Assembly: GCA_016199305.1 (NCBI GenBank)
Contig: JACQGZ010000110.1
Coordinates: forward strand, 1-8,394
DNA from: Armatimonadota bacterium
GTDB lineage: Bacteria > Sysuimicrobiota > Sysuimicrobiia > Sysuimicrobiales > Humicultoraceae
Direction: 5' to 3'
DNA: 8,394 nucleotides
Shown: positions 1-5,164 of the stretch, in pieces
Layout: every line of letters starts with the position of its first letter
Position numbering within the stretch: the first letter of the stretch is position 1
Program-made: the position numbers and the translations under genes
The notes under the pieces: generated by a model
What the model saw: the letters and a program-made list of their open reading frames with translations, nothing else
What the model was told of the DNA's origin: nothing
Databases searched by the model: none

Positions 1-354
1 GGCGACGTCCTTCCCCGCGCGCAGCGCCGCCAGCGTCGGCAGCAGACCGGCGACGCCGACCACCGCCACCAGGATCAGGTCCGCCTCTGGAAGGGCGGCG
101 AGATCGGCCAGGCCCTCCGCGCCCTCCAGCACCTCGACCCCTGCCGGGAGCAGCGCCCGCGCCTGCCCGGCCGCCCCGCGGTCCTCCACGGCGACTGCCG
201 TCGGCCGGAGGCGTGCCGCCTGCGCCGTGAGGAGCTCGATGTTGCGCCGGGCGGCCAGCCCGACGATCTCGATGTCCCCCAGGTGCGCCGCGACCTCCAG
301 GGTCTGACGTCCGATCGACCCCGTGGATCCCAGCACCACCAGCCGCCGGCTCAC
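1..354 (-). CDS. dxr: 1-deoxy-D-xylulose 5-phosphate reductoisomerase, N-terminal part (3' end beyond window)
   Basis: DXR (IspC) converts 1-deoxy-D-xylulose 5-phosphate to 2-C-methyl-D-erythritol 4-phosphate with NADPH, the committed step of the MEP isoprenoid pathway, in the cytoplasm. The 118 codons in the window open with MSRRLVVLGSTGSIG, the Rossmann NADPH-binding loop (GSTGSIG, residues 9-15), and end after VVGVAGLLPTLAALRAGK, which matches the family just before the LANKE segment; metal- and substrate-binding parts lie outside. The start is GTG at 354. It shares GTGA with the cdsA stop (4-base overlap) and I see no good Shine-Dalgarno site, so translation is probably coupled to cdsA. 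Placement beside uppS is sensible, because DXR feeds the isoprenoid units that UppS condenses. The reading frame is open to the window edge and nothing looks broken. Confidence 0.95.
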   Translation of the reverse strand, partial: MSRRLVVLGSTGSIGRQTLEVAAHLGDIEIVGLAARRNIELLTAQAARLRPTAVAVEDRGAAGQARALLPAGVEVLEGAEGLADLAALPEADLILVAVVGVAGLLPTLAALRAGKDVA

Positions 355-1178
355 GGGATCACCCAACGCAGCAGCGCGTAGACCGCGGGGGCGGCGAAGA
401 GCATGGCATCGAAGCGGTCGAGGATCCCGCCGTGCCCGGGGAGCAGCGCCCCCGTGTCCTTCACGCCGGCGGAGCGTTTCAAGGCCGATTCCGCCAGGTC
501 GCCGAAGAGGCCGGCGATCGCGGCCACCGCCGCCGCGGCCAGCGCCACGCCCAAGGGCAGCCGGAGCGGAAGCGCGACGACGATGGCTCCCAGCAGCGCG
601 CCGAGCACTCCGCTGACGGCGCCCTCCCAGGTTTTCTTCGGGCTCAGCACCGGCGCCAGCAGATGGCGGCCGAAGGCGCGGCCGCCCAGCATGGCCGCCG
701 AGTCCGCGGCCCAGACCGCACCGACCAGTAGGATCGTATAGGCGTGGCCGTCGTCGGGTCGGCTGCGCAGCAGGTCGAGGAAGACAAAGAACGACGCGTA
801 GAGGGCGCCCAGCACCGTGGCCCCGGCGTTAGCCAGCGCCTGGCGGCGATAGGCCGGCAGTAGTGGGGCCAGGAGGGCGGCCGCGACGAGCGCCCCTGCG
901 ACCGCGCCCAGCAGCGCGGGCCGGCGGGCCACCGAGGCGAAGACGGCCGCCGTCCCCACCAGCACCACCACCGGAGCCGGCGAGAGGCCCGCGGCGCGGC
1001 TGAGATGCACCCATTCCCACGCCCCGCCGAGGGCCAGCGCACCGAGCAGGAGCATCCAGGGAAGACCGCCCGCCCGGAGGAGGAGGAGAAAGACCGGCAG
1101 GCCGATGACAATGGTGATGGCGCGCCGGGCGAACTCCGGGCGGCCCCGCGGGCGGGCCGCGCCGGCCTCAGCCGACAT
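351..1178 (-). CDS. cdsA: Phosphatidate cytidylyltransferase (CDP-diacylglycerol synthase)
   Basis: CdsA is an integral membrane enzyme that makes CDP-diacylglycerol from phosphatidic acid and CTP, the branch point of bacterial phospholipid synthesis. The 275-residue product has a basic, soluble N-terminus (about 1-18) followed by many hydrophobic Ala/Leu/Val-rich segments across 20-225, typical of this multi-spanning family. Near the C-terminus it carries the complete family signature at residues 231-257: SALKR, then KD at 240-241, PGHGG at 247-251 and DRFD at 254-257, whose acidic residues bind metal. The earlier conserved LSPKKTWEG block is at 178-186. Length is usual for the family. The ATG at 1178 overlaps the end of uppS by 11 bases and has GGAGG at 1184-1188, five bases upstream, inside uppS. 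The stop overlaps the dxr start. Confidence 0.96.
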   Translation of the reverse strand: MSAEAGAARPRGRPEFARRAITIVIGLPVFLLLLRAGGLPWMLLLGALALGGAWEWVHLSRAAGLSPAPVVVLVGTAAVFASVARRPALLGAVAGALVAAALLAPLLPAYRRQALANAGATVLGALYASFFVFLDLLRSRPDDGHAYTILLVGAVWAADSAAMLGGRAFGRHLLAPVLSPKKTWEGAVSGVLGALLGAIVVALPLRLPLGVALAAAAVAAIAGLFGDLAESALKRSAGVKDTGALLPGHGGILDRFDAMLFAAPAVYALLRWVIP

Positions 1179-1920
1179 CCACGCCTCCGAACCGGCGCCG
1201 CCGGCCCTGGAAGGCCTCGACCGCGGCGGCCAGATGGGTGGCGTCGAAATCGGGCCAGTAGACGTCGGAGAAGTACAGTTCGGTGTAGGCGATCTGCCAG
1301 AGGAGGAAGTTGCTGATCCGCTGCTCGCCCCCGGTGCGGATCAGTAGGTCGGGGTCGGGCAGACCGTCGGTGTAGAGGTAGCGGGCGAACGTGGCATCGT
1401 CGATGGCCGCCGGCGCCACCCGTCCCGCCGCGGCGTCCTCGGCCAGCCGCCGCACCGCCTGCAGCAGTTCGGCGCGACCGCCGTAGTTGAGGGCGCAGTT
1501 CAGCACCAGGCGGGTGTTGCCGCAGGTGCGGGCCATCACCTCTCGGAGTTTGGCGGCGATCGCCTCGGGAAGGTGGTCGAGGTCCCCGGAGATGTGCAGG
1601 CGGATGCCGTTGCGCTCCAGGTCGTCCGCCTCCGCCGCCACGAACTCGTGCAGCAGCAGCAGCAGCTCCTCCACCTCATCGGCCGGCCGCCGCCAGTTCT
1701 CCGTGGAGAAGGCGTACAGCGTCAGATACTCGATGGACAGATCCCGGCAGGCCTCCAGCGTTCGGCGCACCGCCTCTCGTCCGGCCCGGTGCCCTTCGGT
1801 GCGGGGCAGCCCGCGCCGGCGCGCCCAGCGCCCGTTGCCGTCCATGATGATGGCCACATGGCGGGGCAGGCGGGTCGGGTCGAGGCGCGGCGGCGGCTCC
1901 GCGCGTCGCGACGCCTTCAT
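1168..1920 (-). CDS. uppS: Isoprenyl transferase, probable undecaprenyl diphosphate synthase
   Basis: UppS is a cytoplasmic cis-prenyltransferase that adds isopentenyl diphosphate units to farnesyl diphosphate, giving the C55 carrier used for peptidoglycan and other wall polymers. The 250-residue product has HVAIIMDGNGRWA at 21-33 with the catalytic Asp27, His44 in TEGHRAG, YAFSTENW at 69-76, and the C-terminal signature DLLIRTGGEQRISNF at 191-205, which carries the diphosphate-binding Arg195, Arg201 and Ser203, then Glu214 in AYTELYFSD. Product chain length cannot be read reliably, so a shorter or longer polyprenyl product is possible. The ATG at 1918-1920 overlaps the stop of the small upstream gene as ATGA and has no evident Shine-Dalgarno site, which suggests translational coupling. 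A (CTG)5 run encodes Leu residues 86-90. Confidence 0.95.
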   Translation of the reverse strand: MKASRRAEPPPRLDPTRLPRHVAIIMDGNGRWARRRGLPRTEGHRAGREAVRRTLEACRDLSIEYLTLYAFSTENWRRPADEVEELLLLLHEFVAAEADDLERNGIRLHISGDLDHLPEAIAAKLREVMARTCGNTRLVLNCALNYGGRAELLQAVRRLAEDAAAGRVAPAAIDDATFARYLYTDGLPDPDLLIRTGGEQRISNFLLWQIAYTELYFSDVYWPDFDATHLAAAVEAFQGRRRRFGGVDVG

Positions 1921-2135
1921 CGGGCCGGCGCGGCCGGAGGAGCCGGACGGTCGAAGCGTTCGTGGGTGACCGTGAGGACGACCTCGTCCCCGTCTTGCTG
2001 GCGGATCACCCGCAGCACGCCCTCCCCGGCCCCGCCCCGCGGCGGGCGGGTCTCGGAGACACGCGGCGTCGCCCCCGCGGCCTCCAGCAACCGGCGCGCC
2101 TCCTCCAGCGGCAGGGCCAGCACATCCGGGATCAC
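1917..2135 (-). CDS. Small single PASTA-like domain protein, function unknown
   Basis: This 72-residue ORF fills the frr-uppS gap exactly. Its GTG start at 2133-2135 overlaps the frr stop as GTGA, and its TGA overlaps the uppS ATG as ATGA. About 64 of 72 codons end in G or C, like the neighbouring genes. The protein opens MIPDVLALPLEEARRLLEAA, the hallmark start of a PASTA domain (PDV-x-x-x-x-x-x-EA-x-x-x-L-x-x-AG). It continues to a V-x-R-Q motif and ends in a beta-strand-like EVVLTVTHE at 51-59, then a Pro/Ala tail. The usual VPKGTVISQSPAPG middle is poorly kept (here GEGVLRVIRQQDGDE), so the domain is divergent. I see no signal peptide or membrane segment, whereas most PASTA domains sit outside the cell on Ser/Thr kinases or penicillin-binding proteins. 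A role linked to wall synthesis is a guess from the neighbours only. Confidence 0.8.
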   Translation of the reverse strand: MIPDVLALPLEEARRLLEAAGATPRVSETRPPRGGAGEGVLRVIRQQDGDEVVLTVTHERFDRPAPPAAPAR

Positions 2136-2689
2136 CGTTCCAGGATCTCCTTCTCCTTGGCCTCCAGGGCCCGATCCACCGCGCCGATGAACTCGTCGGT
2201 GAGGCGCTGCAACTCCTCCACCGCGCGCGTCGAGGCGTCCTCGGAGACCTCCCCCTCCTCCTCGAGCTCCTCGATCATCTCCTTGGCTTCCCGGCGGATG
2301 TTGCGCACGGCCACCCGCCCCTCTTCGGCGTGTCGGCGCACCACCTTGACCAGGTCCCGGCGCCGCTCCTCGGTGAGGGAGGGAATGGGGAGGCGGATGA
2401 CCACCCCGTCGCTGGCCGGCACCAGACCCAGTTCGCTCTTCAGAATGGCCCGCTCCACCTCTTTCACCATCTTCTTGTCCCACGGCTGGATCACCAGCAG
2501 GCGCGGCTCGGGTACGGTGACGGTGGCGAGCTGGTTGACGGGCGTGGGCACGCCGTAGTAGTCGACGCGGATCTGTTCCAGCAGCGCCGGATTGGCCCGA
2601 CCGGTGCGCACGCTGCCGAACTCATGGCGCGTGGCCTCCAGGGCCTTCTGCATGCGACCGCGCGCGTCGGTGAGGACCTCCGCAGACAT
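2132..2689 (-). CDS. frr: Ribosome recycling factor
   Basis: RRF works with EF-G to split the post-termination ribosome so that subunits can be reused. From the ATG at 2689 the product is 185 residues, the same as E. coli RRF, beginning MSAEVLTDARGRMQKALEAT. It has the conserved RTGRANPALLEQI, YYGVPTPVNQLA and VIQPWDKKMVKEVERAI blocks, the LPIPSLTEERR hinge into domain II, and the VRNIRREA helix. The start is uncertain. The frame stays open upstream through GTG 2698, ATG 2773 and GTG 2782, and the last two would add a Gly-rich extension of about 28-31 residues. No strong Shine-Dalgarno site precedes 2689 (only GGTGG about 15 bases away), and a perfect hairpin touches that ATG. I chose 2689 on family length and homology. 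The stop overlaps the next gene by four bases. Confidence 0.93.
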   Translation of the reverse strand: MSAEVLTDARGRMQKALEATRHEFGSVRTGRANPALLEQIRVDYYGVPTPVNQLATVTVPEPRLLVIQPWDKKMVKEVERAILKSELGLVPASDGVVIRLPIPSLTEERRRDLVKVVRRHAEEGRVAVRNIRREAKEMIEELEEEGEVSEDASTRAVEELQRLTDEFIGAVDRALEAKEKEILER

Positions 2690-2704
2690 GGCGTCCACGA
2701 CGCC
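2690..2704 (-). promoter_or_regulatory. Perfect hairpin directly before the frr ATG
   Basis: On the transcript strand GGCGTC-GTG-GACGCC forms a perfect 6-bp, 3-base-loop stem that ends at the base before the ATG at 2689. It would compete with ribosome loading if that ATG is the start, or would be harmless coding sequence if frr starts upstream. The structure is seen in the sequence; any regulatory role is inference. Confidence 0.4.
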
Positions 2705-2746
2705 ACCGTGGCCCACGTGGCCGCCCTTGGGGTCGGGCGCCTTCCG

Positions 2747-2794
2747 CCCCCCGGGTGCCCCCCTGCCGCTCATACCTCCCACCCACCCACCGCC
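2747..2794 (-). promoter_or_regulatory. G-rich tract in the pyrH-frr gap, possible G-quadruplex
   Basis: The transcript strand reads GGCGGTGGGTGGGTGGGAGG (2794-2775), three G3 runs separated by single T bases, followed downstream by two G6 runs at 2758-2763 and 2747-2752. Short-loop G3 runs of this kind favour RNA quadruplexes, here with a fourth run supplied by GG or by the G6 tract. The tract overlaps the only GGGAGG near frr, one base before the alternative ATG at 2773. The 115-base gap (2690-2804) contains no promoter or terminator I can recognise. Confidence 0.4.
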
Positions 2795-2804
2795 GCGAGT
2801 CGCT

Positions 2805-3539
2805 TCAATGCCGACCTCCCACCAGCGTCCCGATCTCCTCCCCCAGCACGGCCCGCTTGATGTTGCCGGGGACCCCGACGTCGAAGACGATGATGTCCAT
2901 GTGATTGTCCTTGCAGAGGGCGACCGCCGTGGCGTCCATGACCCGGAGGTCGCGGTTGAGCAGGTCCATGTAGTCGAGGTGGCGGAACATCACGGCGTCG
3001 GGGTGCCGGCGCGGGTCCTTGTCATAGACGCCCTCCACGCCGCGCTTGGCCATCAGCAGCGCGTCCGCTTCGACCTCGATCGCCCGCAGCGCCGCCGCCG
3101 TGTCCGTGGTGAAGTACGGGCTCCCCGTCCCGCCGGCGAAGATCACCACCCGCCCCTTCTCCAGGTGCCGGATGGCACGCCGGCGGATGAAGGGCTCGGC
3201 GACCTGCCGCATCTCCACGGCCGTGAGCACGCGCGTGGTCAGCCCCGCGGCCTCCATGACGTCCTGCAGGGCCAGGGCGTTGATGACCGTGGCCAGCATC
3301 CCCATGTTGTGCCCGGTGACCTCGTGAATGCCGATCCGCCGGCTGAGATCGTCGCCGCGCACAAAGTTGCCGCCCCCGACGACGATGGCGACCTGGACGG
3401 ACTGCGCGACGATCCCGGCGACCTCCTGGGCCACCAGGCGCAGCATCGCCGCGTCGAGCGAGGCGGAGCCGTCCCCGGCGAGCGCCTCCCCGCTGAGTTT
3501 GAGGAGGATCCGCCGGTAGCGGGATGCGGCTGCGGCCAT
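2805..3539 (-). CDS. pyrH: Uridylate kinase (UMP kinase)
   Basis: PyrH is the bacterial hexameric amino-acid-kinase-family enzyme that phosphorylates UMP to UDP with ATP and is usually controlled by GTP and UTP. The product is 244 residues, normal length. Seen motifs are RILLKLSGEAL at 10-20 (Lys14, Ser16 and Gly17 in the phosphate site), VVGGGNFVRG at 53-62, MGMLATVINALALQD at 79-93, FAGGTGSPYFTTDTAAALRA at 134-153 and GVYDKDP at 170-176. The residue before the MGML block that is normally the UMP-binding Asp77 (GDHMGM or ADYMGM in familiar homologues) is His77 here (TGHNMGM). The ATG at 3539 lies 13 bases after the tsf stop; the nearest purine-rich stretch is GGGGG five to six bases upstream. 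The open frame extends to 3653, but that part overlaps tsf and lacks homology. Confidence 0.96.
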   Translation of the reverse strand: MAAAASRYRRILLKLSGEALAGDGSASLDAAMLRLVAQEVAGIVAQSVQVAIVVGGGNFVRGDDLSRRIGIHEVTGHNMGMLATVINALALQDVMEAAGLTTRVLTAVEMRQVAEPFIRRRAIRHLEKGRVVIFAGGTGSPYFTTDTAAALRAIEVEADALLMAKRGVEGVYDKDPRRHPDAVMFRHLDYMDLLNRDLRVMDATAVALCKDNHMDIIVFDVGVPGNIKRAVLGEEIGTLVGGRH

Positions 3540-3552
3540 GGGCCCCCGGGCG

Positions 3553-4068
3553 CTACTCTCCGACTTTGAAGCGGGCAAACCGCCGGACCTGGATGTTCTC
3601 CCCGACCTTCGCCACCGTCTCGGTGACCAGGTCGGCCACGGTACGGCCCACATCGCGAATGTACGGCTGCTCCAGGAGGATCGCCGCGGAGAGCGCGGGA
3701 TCGTCCCGCTCGCCCTGCGGCACCTCTTCCCGGGTGACGTAGCGGGGCTCCGTGGCCGCCACCTGCATCGCCAGTTCGCGGGCCAGCCGGCGAAAGTCCT
3801 CGGTGCGGGCGACGAAGTCGGTCTCGCAGTTCACCTCGACCAGGACGCCGAGGCGGCCGCCGCCGTGGATGTACGCCTCGACGACCCCCTCCCGGGCGGC
3901 CCGGCCCGCCTTCTTCTCCGCCATCGCCAATCCCCAGGTCCGCAGCAGGGCGGCGGCGCGCTCCAGGTCGCCGTCCGCCTCCCGCAGGGCGCGGCGGCAA
4001 TCCATCACCCCGGCGCCCGTGCGGGCGCGCAGGGCCATCACCTGACTGGCCGGGATCGTCGTCGCCAT
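3553..4068 (-). CDS. tsf: Elongation factor Ts, unusually compact form
   Basis: EF-Ts exchanges GDP for GTP on EF-Tu. The 171-residue product has the N-terminal UBA-like helical domain (about 1-45, with MALRARTGAGVMDCRRAL), the linker EKKAGRAAREG, and the EF-Tu-contacting NCETDFVAR motif at 80-88 (Thr83, Asp84, Phe85), ending in LLEQPYIRD and VGENIQVRRFARFKVGE. Even the short one-domain type known from Thermus is about 196 residues and E. coli is 283. Compared with the Thermus type, this protein has lost about 25 residues between EEVP (115-118) and LLEQP (131-135), where relatives carry the KP...EGRL-K block. The frame is intact on both sides. The ATG at 4068 sits two bases after the rpsB stop, and its Shine-Dalgarno GAGGAG (4074-4079) is formed by the last two Glu codons of rpsB. 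Confidence 0.95.
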   Translation of the reverse strand: MATTIPASQVMALRARTGAGVMDCRRALREADGDLERAAALLRTWGLAMAEKKAGRAAREGVVEAYIHGGGRLGVLVEVNCETDFVARTEDFRRLARELAMQVAATEPRYVTREEVPQGERDDPALSAAILLEQPYIRDVGRTVADLVTETVAKVGENIQVRRFARFKVGE

Positions 4069-4070
4069 GC

Positions 4071-4886
4071 TCACTCCTCGGTCCCAACCACCTCGGCCGG
4101 AAGGATCTCCCCCGTCGTCCCCTCGAAGGATTCCGGCTCCTCGCCCTCGGCGCCCACGGCCACCGGCACGGGCTCCTCCTCCTCGGTGACCTCCAGTTTG
4201 CGCCGCTCCTCGCCGCCCTCCTGGGCGGCGTTGGCGACGCGGTTGGTGATCAGCCGCACGGCCCGGATGGCGTCGTCGTTGCCGGGGATCGGGTAGTCCA
4301 CCTCGTCGGGGTCGCAGTTGGTGTCCACGATGGCGACGACGGGGATGGAGAGCTTGCGCGCCTCGGCCACCGCGATGTGCTCCTTGCGCGTGTCCACGAC
4401 GTAGATCGCGGCGGGCAGACGGTTCATCGCCTTGATCCCGCTGAGGAACTTCTCCAGTTTGGCCGACTCCTCCGCGATGCGGGACTGCTCCCGCTTGGGC
4501 AGGACATCCATCAGGCCGCGCGTGCGCATGTCCTCGATCTCGCGCAACCGCTCGATGCGCTTGCGGATGGTCTGGAAGTTCGTGAGCATGCCGCCCAGCC
4601 AGCGCTGGTTGACGAAGGGCTGGCCGGCGCGGACCGCCTCCTCGCGGATCGCGTCCTGCGCCTGCTTCTTCGTCCCCACGAAGAGGATCTCGCCGCCGCC
4701 GGCGACGGTCTGGCGGACGAAGCGGTAGGCCTCCTCGATGAGCGGGACCGACTTCTGCAGGTCGATGATGTGGATGCCGTTGCGTTCGGTGAAGATAAAG
4801 CGGGTCATCTTGGGGTTCCAGCGGCGGGTCTGATGGCCGAAGTGCACCCCCGCTTCCAGCAGCTGCTTCATCGTGACGACGGGCAC
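4071..4886 (-). CDS. rpsB: Small ribosomal subunit protein S2
   Basis: S2 binds late to the 30S subunit, near S1 and the mRNA exit side. The product is 271 residues from the GTG at 4886, beginning [19 protein letters not shown], which lines up with family starts. The conserved core includes RRWNPKM (21-27), [18 protein letters not shown] (32-49), FVGTKKQAQ (69-77), [14 protein letters not shown] (91-104) and [14 protein letters not shown] (181-194). After about residue 222 comes a roughly 48-residue acidic tail rich in Glu and Pro, of the kind present in several non-proteobacterial lineages. A strong Shine-Dalgarno, GGGGAGG at 4893-4899 with a 6-base spacer, fixes the GTG over the in-frame ATG at 4925. 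It is the first gene of the operon. Autoregulation of rpsB-tsf by S2 is known in E. coli, and the long leader would allow something similar here. Confidence 0.97.
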   Translation of the reverse strand: MPVVTMKQLLEAGVHFGHQTRRWNPKMTRFIFTERNGIHIIDLQKSVPLIEEAYRFVRQTVAGGGEILFVGTKKQAQDAIREEAVRAGQPFVNQRWLGGMLTNFQTIRKRIERLREIEDMRTRGLMDVLPKREQSRIAEESAKLEKFLSGIKAMNRLPAAIYVVDTRKEHIAVAEARKLSIPVVAIVDTNCDPDEVDYPIPGNDDAIRAVRLITNRVANAAQEGGEERRKLEVTEEEEPVPVAVGAEGEEPESFEGTTGEILPAEVVGTEE

Positions 4887-4892
4887 GGCATT

Positions 4893-4899
4893 CCTCCCC
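4893..4899 (-). promoter_or_regulatory. Shine-Dalgarno site deciding the rpsB GTG start
   Basis: GGGGAGG on the minus strand lies six bases before GTG 4886, ideal spacing. An ATG at 4891 lies only one base after it and in another frame, and the in-frame ATG at 4925 has only a weak purine run, so the GTG is preferred. Confidence 0.8.
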
Positions 4900-4984
4900 T
4901 GGTGGTTCTCCTCCGCCGCCGTCATCTCGCCCCGGGATCCGCAGCGGACACCCCCGCGGCGATCGAGCCGGCGTGTGAAGTTCG

Positions 4985-4997
4985 GCCGCCGGGCGGC
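4985..4997 (-). promoter_or_regulatory. Second small GC hairpin in the rpsB leader
   Basis: The minus strand reads GCCGCCCGGCGGC, a near-perfect palindrome that can form a 5-bp stem with a 3-base loop. It starts directly after the larger leader hairpin and its TCTTT tail. It may be part of a leader fold; no specific role can be assigned. Confidence 0.3.
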
Positions 4998-5002
4998 AAA
5001 GA

Positions 5003-5025
5003 GGGGGAAGGCCGCGCCTTCCCCC
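5003..5025 (-). terminator. Leader hairpin, possible attenuator or S2 control element
   Basis: GGGGGAAGGC-GCG-GCCTTCCCCC on the minus strand is a perfect 10-bp stem with a 3-base loop, about 30 bases after the predicted transcription start of rpsB and about 120 bases before its start codon. It is followed by TCTTTG, a weak T-rich run. This resembles an inefficient intrinsic terminator inside the leader, which could act as an attenuator, but could equally be a structural part of a ribosomal-protein control element or an mRNA-stabilising 5' stem. Confidence 0.5.
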
Positions 5026-5035
5026 CTGCATTCCG

Positions 5036-5046
5036 GCGGAAACCGC
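5036..5046 (-). promoter_or_regulatory. Small hairpin at the 5' end of the rpsB leader
   Basis: The minus strand reads GCGG-TTT-CCGC, a 4-bp stem that would sit within the first 20 bases of the transcript predicted from the promoter at 5059-5088. It is short and could be chance in GC-rich DNA. Confidence 0.25.
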
Positions 5047-5058
5047 TGAGTCGGGCCG

Positions 5059-5088
5059 AGTATAGCACACCCGTTTGCGCGCCTTCAA
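5059..5088 (-). promoter_or_regulatory. Sigma70-type promoter for the rpsB operon
   Basis: On the minus strand, TTGAAG (5083-5088) and TATACT (5059-5064) are separated by an 18-base spacer. The -10 matches five of six consensus positions and the -35 four of six. They stand out in an otherwise GC-rich region that includes the largest gene-free gap of the window. A start near 5052 would give a leader of about 166 bases before the rpsB GTG. Confidence 0.7.
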
Positions 5089-5112
5089 CCTGGCATGCCG
5101 AGAGCAAGCAGG

Positions 5113-5125
5113 AGTATGCAATACT
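5113..5125. promoter_or_regulatory. Short palindrome upstream of the rpsB promoter
   Basis: AGTAT-GCA-ATACT is a perfect 5-bp inverted repeat with a 3-base centre, lying about 25 bases upstream of the -35 element (centre near -67 from the predicted start). It is AT-rich in a GC-rich setting and directly abuts the larger inverted repeat at 5126-5164. It could be an operator or activator site, or part of a downstream RNA structure of the methyltransferase transcript. Confidence 0.35.
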
Positions 5126-5164
5126 GAGAACCCGGCGTCCCCTCGGTGATCGCTACGGGTTCTC
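5126..5164 (-). repeat. 9-bp inverted repeat across the methyltransferase stop codon, possible terminator stem
   Basis: GAGAACCCG and CGGGTTCTC are perfect complements separated by 21 bases. In the transcript three more pairs (GCG with CGC) extend the stem after a 2-base bulge. The first arm covers the last codons of the methyltransferase gene and the stop follows at once. There is no T-run after it, so it is not a canonical intrinsic terminator; it may protect the 3' end of the message or help stop transcription before the rpsB promoter. Confidence 0.45.

Noticed and set aside
2592..3569. Long plus-strand open frame (325 codons) opposite frr and pyrH, and similar long plus-strand frames elsewhere
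   Set aside because: They lie antisense to clearly conserved genes, are rich in His, Arg, Pro and Ala as expected for GC-rich antisense frames, and show no family motif.
4868..4891. Micro-ORF of seven residues starting at ATG 4891, whose stop overlaps an internal ATG of rpsB
   Set aside because: Its ATG is one base from the Shine-Dalgarno core, too close for efficient initiation, and the GTG at 4886 matches the family start exactly; the overlap is probably chance.
4922..5107. Minus-strand ORF of 61 codons in the gap upstream of rpsB
   Set aside because: It runs through the promoter and leader hairpin, overlaps the rpsB ribosome site, and has no recognisable motif or ribosome site.
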